Positions 41,790-51,550 are shown, counted from the first letter of the stretch. The stretch: 64,000 bases of DNA from an uncultured Burkholderiaceae bacterium (GCA_937888805.1 CALBEY010000134.1:25366-89365); one strand, 5' to 3'. The notes: a model not told the origin generated them from the sequence alone. Made by a program: numbers and translations.

Positions 41790-42880
41790 GGCCCAATGGC
41801 GGCGGCTAAATCAGTGACTGCAGCGGCATAAAAGTAGCTGCGATTGTACTGAGTCAAGGCAAAGAAGTTAGGCGTAGCTGTCCGATATTGGGCGGTGTTT
41901 TGAGTGGGCATTGGCAGGTCGATAATCCCCAAAGGGTAACCCATCCATGGGGCTGGGCTCATCGTGCCAGGCGCCAGGCTTGCGCCATTGTCTTTGAGTA
42001 TTGTCCAATCAAGCGTCGGGGTGAGACCGCCGTCAACCAGTGCATGTGGATCGGGCGGTAAATTGACCGGTGCAAAGACCGGCAAACCACCGATCCAGCC
42101 ATGTATCTGCAAAAACCGACCGACGGAGAAAATCGCATCGGCCACGTTGTTCTCAAGATCCACCGTGGGTTGGTCGGTGGCTGAGGCTGAGAAGGACTTC
42201 ACGCTGGTGGGCATGAATTGCGGAATGCCCATGGCACCGGCATAGGAGCCGAGTTGGCGCGTGGCGTCAATTTTGCCTTGGTGGTGTAATTCAATCAAGT
42301 CAGCAAGCTGCCCTTGAAACATGACCACGCGGTCGGGCCTATTGGGATCGGGGTAATCAAACGACAACGTGGTGATGGCATCCAACACGCGGTAATTGCC
42401 CTTGTGCTCGCCGTAGAGGGTCTCTACGCCGATAATGGCCACAATGATATTGGCTGGCACCCCAAAACGATCCTCAGCGAGTGCAAGCGTTTGACGATGC
42501 GCTTCAAAAAAAGCACGGCCTTTGCGAATTCGAATGGGCTCTACAAAAATGCCACGATAGCGGACCCAATCGCGAACAGACTTTGCTTGGCCGGGGTCAG
42601 GTGGTGCCATCAGGCGGATGGCCATTGGTAGCTTGTTGGCTTGCCCCAATAGGGCAGTAACTGATGGCAATGGAATCTGACGGTTTTGTGAGACTTCAAG
42701 CGCAAAAACCTGTACCTCTTCGCGAGACAAGTAGCCGCGGTGATCGTTTGCTGGCACGCTAACAGGGGCGTTTGCTTCAGGCAATGCCTGGGTTGGGTTA
42801 GCTCGGGGCGCAGGACTCGCACAACCGGCGGTGAGCGTCATAGCGATTATTAGTTGCAAAAGTCTGAAAGTCTTAGACAT
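41786..42880 (-). CDS. mltB: Lytic murein transglycosylase B (lipoprotein)
   Basis: A 364-residue outer-membrane lipoprotein cleaving peptidoglycan glycan strands. The signal ends in lipobox LTAGC with Cys20. The family SLT/MltB domain carries catalytic Glu153 in GVETLYGEHKG, TTLSFDYPDPNR, YAGAMGIPQFMPTS and the C-terminal FFALTQYNRSYFYA. Its start codon lies only 9 bp from the divergent HDAC-like gene; a TTGCAC/TATAGC pair inside that neighbour is a possible promoter. Confidence 0.95.
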   Translation of the reverse strand: MSKTFRLLQLIIAMTLTAGCASPAPRANPTQALPEANAPVSVPANDHRGYLSREEVQVFALEVSQNRQIPLPSVTALLGQANKLPMAIRLMAPPDPGQAKSVRDWVRYRGIFVEPIRIRKGRAFFEAHRQTLALAEDRFGVPANIIVAIIGVETLYGEHKGNYRVLDAITTLSFDYPDPNRPDRVVMFQGQLADLIELHHQGKIDATRQLGSYAGAMGIPQFMPTSVKSFSASATDQPTVDLENNVADAIFSVGRFLQIHGWIGGLPVFAPVNLPPDPHALVDGGLTPTLDWTILKDNGASLAPGTMSPAPWMGYPLGIIDLPMPTQNTAQYRTATPNFFALTQYNRSYFYAAAVTDLAAAIGP

Positions 42881-42883
42881 AAT
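42854..42883 (+). promoter_or_regulatory. Candidate promoter of the HDAC-like gene, inside mltB
   Basis: TTGCAA (42854-42859), an 18-bp spacer and CATAAT (42878-42883) lie in the first codons of mltB on the opposite strand. A start 7 bases downstream would be the ATG at 42890, that is a leaderless mRNA; no Shine-Dalgarno precedes the ATG. Confidence 0.45.
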
Positions 42884-42889
42884 GACCCC

Positions 42890-43816
42890 ATGGAGACGCT
42901 ATACATTACACACCCTTTGTGCAAAATGCACGAAATGGGTTCAGGACACCCCGAATGTCCTGAGCGATTGGATGCTATTTCTGATCAGCTGCTGGCGAGT
43001 GGCCTGATTAATTATCTCCAATCAACTCAGGCTCAAGCACCAGCCACATTGCAAGCACTAAAACGGGTGCATCTGGGCGATTATCTTGATCGCTTAAGCG
43101 CTCAATCGCCCATTGAAGGTTATCGCGAGATTGATGCTGACACCAGCATGAATAGACATTCGCTCCAAGCGGCTGGGTTTGCTGCGGGTGCGGTCATTCA
43201 AGCGGTTGATGCGGTGATGGCCGGTCACAGTCAAACGGCTTTTTGTGCGGTTCGCCCACCCGGCCATCATGCCACGCAAAGCCGCGCCCTGGGGTTTTGT
43301 TTTTACAACAACATTGCGGTGGCGGCGGCTCATGCCCTAGCGGCTCACAATTTAAAGCGTGTGGCCATTATTGATTTTGATGTGCATCACGGCAACGGCA
43401 CTGAGGCGATTTTTGCGGGTGATGAGCGGGTGCTGATGTGCAGTTTTTTTCAGCACCCCCTGTTTCCAGGCAGTGGCGTTGACGATCCAGCCGCCAACAT
43501 GGTGAACATACCGGTGCCGGCTTACACCACGGGCGAGGCAATCAGGGCGTTGGTGAGAGAGAAGTGGTTGCCGCGCCTTCAAGCCCATGCACCTGAAATG
43601 GTTTTTATTTCCGCTGGGTTTGATGCCCACCGTGAAGAAGACATGGCTCAGCTAAATCTCGTAGAGTCAGATTTCGCGTGGTTAACCGAGCAAATCGTGG
43701 CGGTCGCGGACCGACACGCCCAAGGGCGGGTGATTAGCTCACTCGAGGGTGGATACAACTTATCTGCCTTAGCTCGCAGTGTGGTTGCTCATGTTCGAGC
43801 CCTTGCAAAGCTGTAG
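42890..43816 (+). CDS. Histone deacetylase-like (acetylpolyamine amidohydrolase) family protein
   Basis: A 308-residue zinc amidohydrolase of the class II HDAC fold. Seen: METLYITHPLC, HEMGSGHPECPERL, AVRPPGHHA with the catalytic His pair, IIDFDVHHGNGTEAIF with zinc-binding Asp and His, and FISAGFDAHREED. The bacterial substrates are acetylated polyamines or proteins; which one applies here cannot be told. It is divergent from mltB with a 9-bp gap. Confidence 0.9.
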   Translation: METLYITHPLCKMHEMGSGHPECPERLDAISDQLLASGLINYLQSTQAQAPATLQALKRVHLGDYLDRLSAQSPIEGYREIDADTSMNRHSLQAAGFAAGAVIQAVDAVMAGHSQTAFCAVRPPGHHATQSRALGFCFYNNIAVAAAHALAAHNLKRVAIIDFDVHHGNGTEAIFAGDERVLMCSFFQHPLFPGSGVDDPAANMVNIPVPAYTTGEAIRALVREKWLPRLQAHAPEMVFISAGFDAHREEDMAQLNLVESDFAWLTEQIVAVADRHAQGRVISSLEGGYNLSALARSVVAHVRALAKL

Positions 43817-43984
43817 AATGTGACAACTAGATAGTGATCGACGTTAGCACCCCTTCTTCGAAGCCATCAAATTCAATGGTGACGATACTGACAAAGGGGT
43901 TTAAGGATTGCGGCACGCCAGTCTGGGCTGCGTGTTTGATCTGTTTGATGCTTGTCGCTGAATAAAACTTTGGAGAATGGTTCG

Positions 43985-44734
43985 ATGAAGGTACTGGTGC
44001 CGGTTAAGCGGGTGGTCGACTACAACGTCAAAGTGCGTGTGAAGTCCGATCAATCGGGCGTGGATATCGCTAACGTCAAAATGTCGATGAATCCTTTTGA
44101 TGAAATCGCTGTTGAAGAAGCCATGCGACTCAAAGAGAAAGGCACGGTAACGGAAGTCATTGCTGTGTCTTGTGGGGTGGCTCAGTGTCAAGAAACGCTG
44201 CGCACGGCCATGGCCATTGGTGCTGATCGCGGTATTTTGGTGCAAACCGATGAAGAGCTGCAGCCGTTAGCGGTTGCGAAGATTCTGAAAGGTATCGCTG
44301 AAAAAGAACAGCCTGAGCTGATTATTTTGGGCAAGCAAGCCATTGATGATGACGCCAACCAGACTGGCCAAATGTTGGCAGCACTTTTGGGCTGGCCCCA
44401 AGCGACCTTCGCCAGCAAGGTTGAAGTTGCCGACGGCAAGGCGTTGGTAACACGAGAAATTGACGGCGGTCTTGAGATTCTTGAATTGACTTTACCTGCT
44501 ATCGTGACGACCGATTTGCGCTTGAATGAGCCACGTTACGTCACGTTGCCCAACATCATGAAAGCCAAGAAAAAGCCGCTTGACACACTCACACCGGCTG
44601 ATTTTGGGGTGGATGCGTCGCCCCGCCTAAAGACGCTAAAGGTAACTGAACCGGCAGCACGGTCAGCAGGCATCAAAGTGCCTGATGTGGCCGCGCTGAT
44701 TGACAAACTCAAAAACGAAGCAAAGGTGGTGTAA
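43985..44734 (+). CDS. etfB: Electron transfer flavoprotein beta subunit
   Basis: A 249-residue AMP-binding subunit of ETF, which accepts electrons from acyl-CoA dehydrogenases and passes them to ETF:quinone oxidoreductase. Seen: [35 protein letters not shown], the DANQTGQM segment and [21 protein letters not shown]. The ATG at 43985 follows GGAGAATGG. etfA begins 2 bp after the stop. Confidence 0.97.
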   Translation: MKVLVPVKRVVDYNVKVRVKSDQSGVDIANVKMSMNPFDEIAVEEAMRLKEKGTVTEVIAVSCGVAQCQETLRTAMAIGADRGILVQTDEELQPLAVAKILKGIAEKEQPELIILGKQAIDDDANQTGQMLAALLGWPQATFASKVEVADGKALVTREIDGGLEILELTLPAIVTTDLRLNEPRYVTLPNIMKAKKKPLDTLTPADFGVDASPRLKTLKVTEPAARSAGIKVPDVAALIDKLKNEAKVV

Positions 44735-44736
44735 TC

Positions 44737-45666
44737 ATGTCTGTCCTCGTTATTGCTGAACACGACAACGCGCAACTAAAAGTTGCCACCTTAAACGTGG
44801 TCGCAGCTGCTGCCCAAATCGACAAAGATGTGCACGTTTTGGTGGCTGGTGGTGGCTGCCAAGCCGTGGCCGATGAAGCTTCAAAGCTCGCGGGTGTTAC
44901 CAAAGTCTTGTTGGCTGACTCACCGGTACTTGCCGACGCGCTGGCTGAGAACGTGGCTGAGCAAGTTTTGGCGGTGGCGGGTGATTACTCACACATTCTG
45001 TTTGCGTCCACGGCCGGTGGCAAGAACGTTTCGCCGCGTGTCGCAGCCAAGCTCGATGTGGCTCAAATTTCTGACATCACCGCGGTTATTTCAGCCGATA
45101 CGTTTGAGCGTCCCATCTACGCGGGTAACGCCATCGCAACCGTACAGTCGTCTGATTCGGTGAAGGTCTTAACCGTAAGGACCACGGCGTTTGACGCCTT
45201 AACAGCCGCTGGGGGCAGCGCTGAAGTGCAATCGCTGACTGCGGTTGCCGACAGTGGCCGCTCTAAATTTATGGGCCGTGAATTGGCTAAGAGCGATCGC
45301 CCTGAGCTTGCCGGTGCTAGCGTGGTGGTTTCTGGCGGTCGCGGTATTGGTAGTGCAGAAAACTTTAAGATCCTTGACCCCTTGGCCGACAAGCTCGGTG
45401 CAGCACTCGGTGCCTCACGGGCAGCTGTTGACGCGGGTTATGCGCCCAATGACTGGCAAGTGGGTCAGACCGGCAAGATTGTGGCGCCACAGCTTTACGT
45501 GGCGGTCGGCATTTCCGGGGCCATCCAGCACTTGGCGGGCATGAAAGATTCTAAGGTGATTGTGGCGATCAACAAAGACGGCGAAGCGCCAATTTTTGGG
45601 GTGGCTGATTACGGTTTGGTCGGTGATTTGTTTGAGGCGGTACCTGAGTTGGCCACCAACCTCTAA
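44737..45666 (+). CDS. etfA: Electron transfer flavoprotein alpha subunit
   Basis: The 309-residue FAD-binding partner of EtfB. Seen: the N-terminal domain with VLVIAEHDN, then [54 protein letters not shown] and [20 protein letters not shown], which form the FAD site. The etfBA pair points to active fatty-acid or amino-acid beta-oxidation, consistent with the MaoC and CoA-transferase genes nearby. Confidence 0.97.
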   Translation: MSVLVIAEHDNAQLKVATLNVVAAAAQIDKDVHVLVAGGGCQAVADEASKLAGVTKVLLADSPVLADALAENVAEQVLAVAGDYSHILFASTAGGKNVSPRVAAKLDVAQISDITAVISADTFERPIYAGNAIATVQSSDSVKVLTVRTTAFDALTAAGGSAEVQSLTAVADSGRSKFMGRELAKSDRPELAGASVVVSGGRGIGSAENFKILDPLADKLGAALGASRAAVDAGYAPNDWQVGQTGKIVAPQLYVAVGISGAIQHLAGMKDSKVIVAINKDGEAPIFGVADYGLVGDLFEAVPELATNL

Positions 45667-45686
45667 ACATTTATACCACCACGGAC

Positions 45687-46520
45687 ATGGGTCACCTCAC
45701 AAGGCCATCGCTGAATCACTTTTTGGCGATGGCCTTGCCCATTGCGCGCCAAGCGGGCGCTGAAATCAAGCGCATTTACGCGCAAACGGTGCTTGCAAAT
45801 TCACCTCAGTTTGTAACCAAATCGGATCAAAGTCCATTAACGGCGGCTGACTTGGCCGCACACCACATCATCGAATCGGGACTGCGTCTGGTCACGCCCG
45901 GCATTGCGGTGGTTTCTGAAGAGGGTCAAGATGGCCACGGCATCAGTCGTGAACAATCGACTTTTTGGTTGGTGGATCCGCTTGATGGCACGCGTGAATT
46001 TTTGTCGGGCAATGGTGAGTTCACGGTCAACATCGCTTTAATCGTGCAAGGGTGGCCTGTGTTAGGCGTGGTGCTGGTACCCACGACAGGCGAATGTTTT
46101 TGGGGTGGTCTGTCTTTTGGGTCTTTTTTTCAAGGGCGTGAAGACCAACAGCCGGTGGCACTGAAAGTGGCCAGTACACGTCCCAACCCGTGGCGCGTTA
46201 TTGCCAGTCGATCACACTTGAATGACGCGACCGCGGCGTTCGTCGAGCGATTGGGCCAAGTTTCTTTGCTGCAGGCCGGCAGCTCATTGAAATTTTGTCG
46301 AATGGCACAGGGCCAGGCGGATATCTACCCGCGATTGAGTCCGACTTGTGAATGGGACACCGCTGCCGCCCAAGCGGTGCTTGAAGGCGCGGGTGGGCAT
46401 GTGTTTGACCTGAACGGCAAAAGATTGCGATACGGCAAGCCTGAGGTTCTAAACCCATCATTCATTGCTTGCACCGAGCCCTTTGATCACATCACTGAGC
46501 TTATTGCGCCACCCAAATGA
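45687..46520 (+). CDS. cysQ: 3'(2'),5'-bisphosphate nucleotidase CysQ
   Basis: A 277-residue inositol-monophosphatase-family enzyme that clears PAP formed in sulfate assimilation. Seen: metal site VSEEGQD, WLVDPLDGTREFLSGNGEF, SRSHLND and CEWDTAAAQAVLEGAGG. It ends inside the convergent lipocalin gene (20-bp overlap). It begins 20 bp after etfA and may be read through from that operon. Confidence 0.92.
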   Translation: MGHLTRPSLNHFLAMALPIARQAGAEIKRIYAQTVLANSPQFVTKSDQSPLTAADLAAHHIIESGLRLVTPGIAVVSEEGQDGHGISREQSTFWLVDPLDGTREFLSGNGEFTVNIALIVQGWPVLGVVLVPTTGECFWGGLSFGSFFQGREDQQPVALKVASTRPNPWRVIASRSHLNDATAAFVERLGQVSLLQAGSSLKFCRMAQGQADIYPRLSPTCEWDTAAAQAVLEGAGGHVFDLNGKRLRYGKPEVLNPSFIACTEPFDHITELIAPPK

Positions 46521-47082
46521 TGTCATCAACGGCAATGCCGATGGCGCGTGCTTGTTTGAGTAGTTCGCTTTTAACGCCCTCGTCAATGACGGGCTGGCGC
46601 GCCAGTATCCAAAAGTAGTCCACGTCGGGGCCAATAACCATGGCCCATTGGTAATCGGGATCGAGCGCGGTGATGAAGTAGCCGCCGTAAAAGGGGCCGA
46701 AAAACGAGACTTTCAAGGCTCCTTTGTTAGAGCCATCGATCAGCCAAGCTTTGCCAACTGCATCTTTCCAAGCTTGTTTTTTGGTGTTGAAGCCCCGGTT
46801 CAAGACTTTGACCGAGCCGTCTGGGTTCATGCTGTATTGCGCCGTGACTTTGATCATGTCGCGTTCAAACGAGTGGTCAAGGCGGGCAATCTCATGCCAC
46901 TGCCCAAGATAGCGCGACAATTCGAAGGGTGTCACAGGCGTCACGTTGGGCGGCGGCGTGGTGCTGCAGCCAGCCAATAACAGCCCAAACACGATCATCG
47001 TCAAAAGTATTAACGAGCGCCAAGGGCTGGCGGCGTTTGTCTGAAAACCCGCACGCGAATCAAATGTTGAGTGAGGCAACAC
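46501..47082 (-). CDS. blc: Blc-type bacterial lipocalin, lipoprotein
   Basis: A 193-residue protein with a hydrophobic signal and lipobox LLAGC, then a lipocalin barrel with the signature YLGQWHEIARLDHSFERD (G-x-W), SVKVLNRGF, ALKVSFFGPFYGGYF and the terminal YFWILAR. Blc-type lipocalins bind lysophospholipids or fatty acids at the outer membrane. The long leader before the hydrophobic core leaves the start uncertain; the ATG near codon 29 is too short for a signal. It overlaps nnrE by 23 bp. Confidence 0.9.
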   Translation of the reverse strand: MLPHSTFDSRAGFQTNAASPWRSLILLTMIVFGLLLAGCSTTPPPNVTPVTPFELSRYLGQWHEIARLDHSFERDMIKVTAQYSMNPDGSVKVLNRGFNTKKQAWKDAVGKAWLIDGSNKGALKVSFFGPFYGGYFITALDPDYQWAMVIGPDVDYFWILARQPVIDEGVKSELLKQARAIGIAVDDIIWVAQ

Positions 47083-47695
47083 GGCATTGTCCTAAGAAAG
47101 GTTGGGCGCAAGGCGCCTGAAAGGCGTGGCATGGGGCAATAAAGGCAATCGTCTGTGTGGCGTTGATGGGTCGTCCCAAGGCCGAACCCGTTTCAGCGTC
47201 AACTCCAGAGGCGAGATCAAGCGCCAAGACGTTTGTTTGCCAGGTGTTGACTGCGTCAATCAAGCGTTGAAAGGGTTCAGCAAGCGGGCGACTCAAGCCA
47301 ATCCCAAAGAGGCCATCGATAACCATGTCGGGTTTTTGTTCGGGTAGCGTGGTGAAGGTTGGCTGGCCCAAGGCTTGCCAATCGGCCAAGGCCTGTAGAG
47401 CATCGGCAGGGGATTGCTCAGCCACTAGCGGCATCACAACCGTGACGTGCAAACCGATTGAAAGTAGCAAGCGCGCAGCAACCAGCGCATCGCCGCCATT
47501 GTTGCCCGGTCCGACCAAGGCTAAAACTTGACCAGGGGGTGCGCAAATATGCACGGCCCACTCAGCGGCAGCTTGACCCGCGCGTTGCATCAGTGGCAAG
47601 CCACGGCCCAAGCTTTGCGCCTCTTTGTCCCTGAGTGCAGCGATGGAGAGGGTCGGTGTGGAGCTGTCGATGGGCGTTGAATATTCAAACAACAA
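47060..47695 (-). CDS. nnrE: NAD(P)H-hydrate epimerase (YjeF_N domain only)
   Basis: A 211-residue epimerase that repairs hydrated NAD(P)H. Seen: LMQRAGQAAAEW, VGPGNNGGDALVAARLL, IDGLFGIGLSRPL and LDLASGVDAETG, where the family usually has PSG instead of ASG. The NnrD dehydratase domain often fused to it is missing. The frame starts with two TTG codons and no ATG suits, so the start is uncertain. Confidence 0.88.
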   Translation of the reverse strand: MLFEYSTPIDSSTPTLSIAALRDKEAQSLGRGLPLMQRAGQAAAEWAVHICAPPGQVLALVGPGNNGGDALVAARLLLSIGLHVTVVMPLVAEQSPADALQALADWQALGQPTFTTLPEQKPDMVIDGLFGIGLSRPLAEPFQRLIDAVNTWQTNVLALDLASGVDAETGSALGRPINATQTIAFIAPCHAFQAPCAQPFLGQCRVASLNI

Positions 47696-47802
47696 TGACG
47701 TTCACTTGAGTGGCATGAAAAATGTTGGGCACGACACAAGCTTAACTGAAGCCAGTTATTGGTGCGGAGGTGGGGAGCGCAAACGTTTTCTTTTAACGGT
47801 GC

Positions 47803-47808
47803 TATACT
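47803..47808 (+). promoter_or_regulatory. -10 hexamer of tRNA-Arg
   Basis: TATACT ends 12 bases before the mature tRNA 5' end. No strong -35 was seen 16-18 bp upstream. Confidence 0.55.
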
Positions 47809-47820
47809 TCTGCTTCTCTA

Positions 47821-47897
47821 GCGCCCGTAGCTCAGTTGGATAGAGTACTTGGCTACGAACCAAGGGGTCGTGGGTTCGAATCCTGCCGGGCGCGCCA
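47821..47897 (+). tRNA. tRNA-Arg (anticodon ACG)
   Basis: A 77-base cloverleaf. The acceptor stem GCGCCCG pairs with CGGGCGC, with discriminator G and an encoded CCA. The D arm is GCTC-AGTTGGATAGA-GTAC, the anticodon stem CTTGG/CCAAG with loop CTACGAA (anticodon ACG, read as ICG after deamination), and the T arm contains GTTCGAATC. It decodes CGU, CGC and CGA. A strong terminator follows. Confidence 0.98.
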
Positions 47898-47902
47898 AAT
47901 CT

Positions 47903-47933
47903 AAAATAGACGCTTTTAAGCGTCTATTTTTTT
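47903..47933 (+). terminator. Terminator of tRNA-Arg
   Basis: AAAATAGACGC-TTTTAA-GCGTCTATTTT with a continuing T tract: an 11-bp stem, 5 bp after the tRNA. Confidence 0.92.
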
Positions 47934-48044
47934 GGGTTTTCATTGGATTTTGCCTGTTAGGCAAGGCATGATGGAAATGATATGGTCATCTAAGTGCTGT
48001 TAATCTGGCAGCACGGCTCTAGATTAACTTAGCAGGACATCTTC

Positions 48045-49211
48045 ATGAAGATTGCGATTGCGGGAACGGGTTACGTCGGTTTATCCAATGGCGTGTTGTT
48101 GTCCCAGCACCACGAGGTTGTGGCACTCGACATTGTGGCTGACAAAGTGGCGATGCTAAATCGCCGGGAAAGCCCCATCATTGATGAAGAGTTAGAGACT
48201 TTTCTTAAAACCAAACCTTTGAATTTTCGAGCAACGCTCGACAAGCACGATGCCTATCAAAACGCTGATTTCGTCATCATCGCCACCCCGACCAACTACG
48301 ATCCCGAGTCGAATTATTTCAATACCGAGTCCATTGAGTCGGTGATTCGCGATGTGATGGCCATCAATCCGTCAGCCACCATGGTAATTAAGTCGACCGT
48401 GCCAGTGGGCTACACCGTTCGAACACGCCAGGCGTTGGGTTGTGAGAATCTTATTTTTTCGCCTGAGTTTTTGAGAGAAGGGCGTGCTTTGCATGACAAC
48501 CTGCATCCCTCCCGTATCGTGGTCGGTGAAAAATCGAAACGGGCCGAAGTATTTGCAGGACTCATGCAACAAGCGGCGATAAAAGAGAATATTGCGGTTT
48601 TGTTTACCGACTCAACTGAGGCTGAAGCCATCAAGCTTTTCGCCAACACCTACTTGGCCTTGCGGGTTTCTTACTTTAACGAGCTCGATTCTTATGCCGC
48701 AACCCATGGTCTTGACACGCGACAGATCATTGAAGGGGTAGGACTTGATCCTCGTATTGGTACGCACTACAACAATCCTTCGTTTGGCTACGGCGGCTAC
48801 TGCTTACCCAAAGACACCAAACAATTGTTAGCCAATTATCAAAATATTCCACAAAACTTGATCCAAGCCATTGTGGATTCAAACACCACCCGAAAAGACT
48901 TTGTCGCTTTTGATATTATCAAGCGCGACCCTAAGATCGTGGGCGTATACCGCTTGATCATGAAAAGCGGCTCTGATAATTTTCGCTCCTCTAGCATTCA
49001 AGGCATCATGAAGCGCATTAAGGCGCGGGGCATCAAAATCATCATCTATGAGCCAACCTTGACTGAAAATGAGTTTTTTAACTCTCCTATTTATGATGAT
49101 CTTGAGGCCTTTAAGCGCGACGCTGATTTGATTATCAGCAACCGAATGGCAGACCAGATTCGTGATGTCGCCGATAAGGTTTACACCCGTGACCTCTTTG
49201 GTAGTGATTAA
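48045..49211 (+). CDS. ugd: UDP-glucose 6-dehydrogenase
   Basis: A 388-residue enzyme oxidising UDP-glucose to UDP-glucuronate for capsule, exopolysaccharide or lipid A sugars. Seen: NAD motif [47 protein letters not shown] and catalytic Cys253 in [14 protein letters not shown]. It has the E. coli Ugd length and form rather than the longer form of many betaproteobacteria. It stands alone between the tRNA terminator and a spacer of about 160 bp, with no polysaccharide genes beside it. Confidence 0.96.
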   Translation: MKIAIAGTGYVGLSNGVLLSQHHEVVALDIVADKVAMLNRRESPIIDEELETFLKTKPLNFRATLDKHDAYQNADFVIIATPTNYDPESNYFNTESIESVIRDVMAINPSATMVIKSTVPVGYTVRTRQALGCENLIFSPEFLREGRALHDNLHPSRIVVGEKSKRAEVFAGLMQQAAIKENIAVLFTDSTEAEAIKLFANTYLALRVSYFNELDSYAATHGLDTRQIIEGVGLDPRIGTHYNNPSFGYGGYCLPKDTKQLLANYQNIPQNLIQAIVDSNTTRKDFVAFDIIKRDPKIVGVYRLIMKSGSDNFRSSSIQGIMKRIKARGIKIIIYEPTLTENEFFNSPIYDDLEAFKRDADLIISNRMADQIRDVADKVYTRDLFGSD

Positions 49212-49372
49212 GCTTGTTGGCTGCCACGTCTTAGCTGTTTCTAATAGGTTGTTTGGCACACAGGACCAGTGGTTGGCAAGCGCGCGTGCTGGTAACCTTT
49301 GACAATATGTTGGCCTAGGATCGGCGTTTGAACAGGTCTTAAGCGCACAAAAACAACAAACAGGGGATAACA

Positions 49373-49843
49373 ATGAGCGCAACCTCTCATGAGCTTTGCC
49401 CACAGCGCTATTTTGATGACTTCACTGTTGGTGAACGGTTCAATATTCCGTCGCGCACCATGACCGAGGCTTTATTTGCGGCTTTTCAGTTGGCCAGTGG
49501 TGATAATCATCCGGTGCACTATGACGTGGAGTACTGCCGTGCTCATGGCATGCCGCACATGCTCGCCCATGGGTATCAGGTGCTGATTCAAAGTGCTGCA
49601 GGAGCTGGCTTGTTTCCCCACATGGTGGAGGCATCACTCAAAGCGTTCATCGAACAAAGCTCACGGTTTGTTAATCCTGTGTTTGTGGGTGACACGCTAT
49701 ACCCCAGTTTGACGGTCAGTGAGTTGATCCCAGGTCGCACAACCGGTGTGTTGGTGATGCGCTCGCTGATTACCAATCAACGCCAAGAAACCGTGCTCGA
49801 AGGTGAACAGCGGTATTTGTTGCGTAAAAAAACCCAAATTTGA
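49373..49843 (+). CDS. MaoC-like (R)-hydratase domain protein
   Basis: A 156-residue hot-dog fold protein. Seen: the hydratase motif ASGDNHPVHYD, with the Asp and His placed as in (R)-specific enoyl-CoA hydratases, then HMLAHGYQVL and SSRFVNPVFVGDTLYPSL. It probably hydrates or dehydrates an acyl-CoA. The CaiB-type CoA-transferase starts 11 bp later, suggesting a shared catabolic step; the substrate is unknown. Confidence 0.88.
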   Translation: MSATSHELCPQRYFDDFTVGERFNIPSRTMTEALFAAFQLASGDNHPVHYDVEYCRAHGMPHMLAHGYQVLIQSAAGAGLFPHMVEASLKAFIEQSSRFVNPVFVGDTLYPSLTVSELIPGRTTGVLVMRSLITNQRQETVLEGEQRYLLRKKTQI

Positions 49844-49854
49844 GAGAAATCGCC

Positions 49855-51039
49855 ATGCAACCCTTAAAAGGCATTCGGATCTTGGATTTGAGTAAGGTGC
49901 TCGCAGGCCCTTTGTGTGCCCAATACCTTGGCGATATGGGCGCTGATGTTATCAAAGTCGAGCCACCCGTCACGGGCGACGATACCCGCGCATGGTTACC
50001 TCAAAAAGGCGGACAATCAGCGACTTTTTTGGCTGTGAATCACAACAAACGAAGCCTGGCGTTGGATTTAAAGAAGCCTGGGGGTCAAGCGGTCTTGCAC
50101 AGGCTTGTCAAGCAAGCCGATGTGGTGATTCAGGGCTATGCGGCTGGTACGGCGCAAAAATTGAAAGTCGATGATGAGACCTTGCGTGCCATCAATCCCA
50201 AGTTGGTTTACTGTGAAATATCAGGCTATGGCCGCGATGGTCCGCTCGGTAAAGAGCCTGGCTACGATGTCATGCTGCAAGCTTTTGGGGCCATGATCAG
50301 CACCATGGGTGATCCTGACGGGGAGTTAGCGCGTGTGAGTTTCTCGCCAGTGGATTTGGGCACAGGTATGCACGCCTGCACTGGTATTTTGGGGGCGCTT
50401 TTGCACCAGCAACGAACCGGTGAAGGCGCTTATGTTGAAGTGTCTCTCTTAGACACCGCCATGGGTTTCATGGTTTATTTGGCGCATAACTTTTGGGCGA
50501 GCGGCAAAGTGCCGGGACCCATGGGTTCAGCGCACCCCTCGCTGTGTCCCTATAAATTGTTCAACACGTCAGATGGTCATGTGATGCTGGGCGTCGCCAA
50601 CGATCGCGCTTGGCAACGGTTTTGTGAGGTGGCCGATATGCAAGCACACGTGGCAGATGCCAAGTTTGCCACCAACGCCGACAGGGTGCGTCATTTTGAT
50701 GAAACCAATGCGCTGGTCCAATCTTTTATGCTGAAGAAAACAACCGACAACTGGATCACTGCTTTGCGCCAAGCTGGGGTGCCGGTGGCGCCCATTCACA
50801 CGCTTGATCAGGCGCTTTCAAATGACCATGTGCTTGCCCGCGGCGTGGTGTCGATAACCAATCATCCCACCGTGGGTGAGGTTAAGCACATCAGCCATCC
50901 GGTGACGTTTAATCGGCAAATTCGGCAGTCACAGCGTCCCGCGCCAACTTTGGGGCAACACACCCGCGAGGTCTTGCAAGAAGCCGGTTTTACCGCTGAC
51001 GAAGTCACGCGTCTTGCCGCTGAAGGTGTGATCGGCTAA
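49855..51039 (+). CDS. CaiB/BaiF family III CoA-transferase
   Basis: A 394-residue enzyme moving CoA between carboxylic acids. Seen: LDLSKVLAGPLCAQYLGDMGADVIKVE, NHNKRSLALDLKKPGG, ISGYGRDGPLG, PGYDVMLQAFGAMIS and SPVDLGTGMHA, with Asp as expected catalytic residue. It is fully collinear with the family. The ATG at 49855 was chosen over a TTG 15 bp upstream. With the MaoC gene and etfBA it suggests degradation of an organic acid through its CoA ester. Confidence 0.92.
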   Translation: MQPLKGIRILDLSKVLAGPLCAQYLGDMGADVIKVEPPVTGDDTRAWLPQKGGQSATFLAVNHNKRSLALDLKKPGGQAVLHRLVKQADVVIQGYAAGTAQKLKVDDETLRAINPKLVYCEISGYGRDGPLGKEPGYDVMLQAFGAMISTMGDPDGELARVSFSPVDLGTGMHACTGILGALLHQQRTGEGAYVEVSLLDTAMGFMVYLAHNFWASGKVPGPMGSAHPSLCPYKLFNTSDGHVMLGVANDRAWQRFCEVADMQAHVADAKFATNADRVRHFDETNALVQSFMLKKTTDNWITALRQAGVPVAPIHTLDQALSNDHVLARGVVSITNHPTVGEVKHISHPVTFNRQIRQSQRPAPTLGQHTREVLQEAGFTADEVTRLAAEGVIG

Positions 51040-51068
51040 GCTCTTGGCACCATCTACTGGGAGTTTTC

Positions 51069-51437
51069 ATGTCATTTTTTGAAGCCGTTGCGGCTTGCTT
51101 GTCCAGATACGCTGACTTTAAAGGTCGGGCATCACGCGCAGAGTTCTGGTGGTTCTTGTTGTTTATATTGCTGGCGTCTATCCTGCTCAATCAACTGACG
51201 ATGTCTTTTTTTGGACAATCAGCCGCTAACGTTGTGAGTTCGATTTTTTCATTGGCGATGGTGGTGCCGACAATCAGTGTTAGTACGAGACGGCTGCACG
51301 ACATGAATCACACCGGTTGGTGGCAATTGCTCTCTTTTTTGGGTGTTGGCACACTGATTCTGTTGATATGGTTTATGTTTCCTGGCACCAAAGACGCCAA
51401 TCGGTTTGGTCATCCGCCACCATCGGTAGATGGTTGA
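51069..51437 (+). CDS. DUF805 family inner-membrane protein
   Basis: A 122-residue protein with three to four hydrophobic helices. DUF805 hallmarks are seen: YADFKGRASRAEFWWFLLF near the N-terminus, VSTRRLHDMNHTGWW in the middle and FPGTKDANRFG near the end. Function is not known for the family. It starts 29 bp after the CoA-transferase stop and has GGGAG upstream. Confidence 0.88.
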   Translation: MSFFEAVAACLSRYADFKGRASRAEFWWFLLFILLASILLNQLTMSFFGQSAANVVSSIFSLAMVVPTISVSTRRLHDMNHTGWWQLLSFLGVGTLILLIWFMFPGTKDANRFGHPPPSVDG

Positions 51438-51463
51438 GTGATGAGGGATTTTTTTAGGGCATC

Positions 51464-51548
51464 TGAGCCTAGACGCACTTTACCAAATGTTATGAATTTG
51501 TCGGCTTAACCAACTAAGCTATCGCTTGATTTAGGTTCTCTAGGCTCA
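51464..51548. repeat. 10-bp inverted repeat spanning the sixA leader
   Basis: TGAGCCTAGA (51464-51473) and TCTAGGCTCA (51539-51548) are perfect inverted copies separated by 65 bases. The right arm ends 2 bp before the sixA ATG and covers the region where a ribosome site should be. Transcripts starting upstream of 51464 could fold to block translation. Confidence 0.45.
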
Positions 51549-51550
51549 TC

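Noticed and set aside
47625..47843. 72-codon frame running into the tRNA
   Set aside because: Overlaps the tRNA and its promoter; no homology or ribosome site.
47821..49211. tRNA-Arg plus ugd as a genomic island edge
   Set aside because: No integrase, no repeat of the tRNA 3' end downstream, and flanks are core genes; ordinary placement is simpler.
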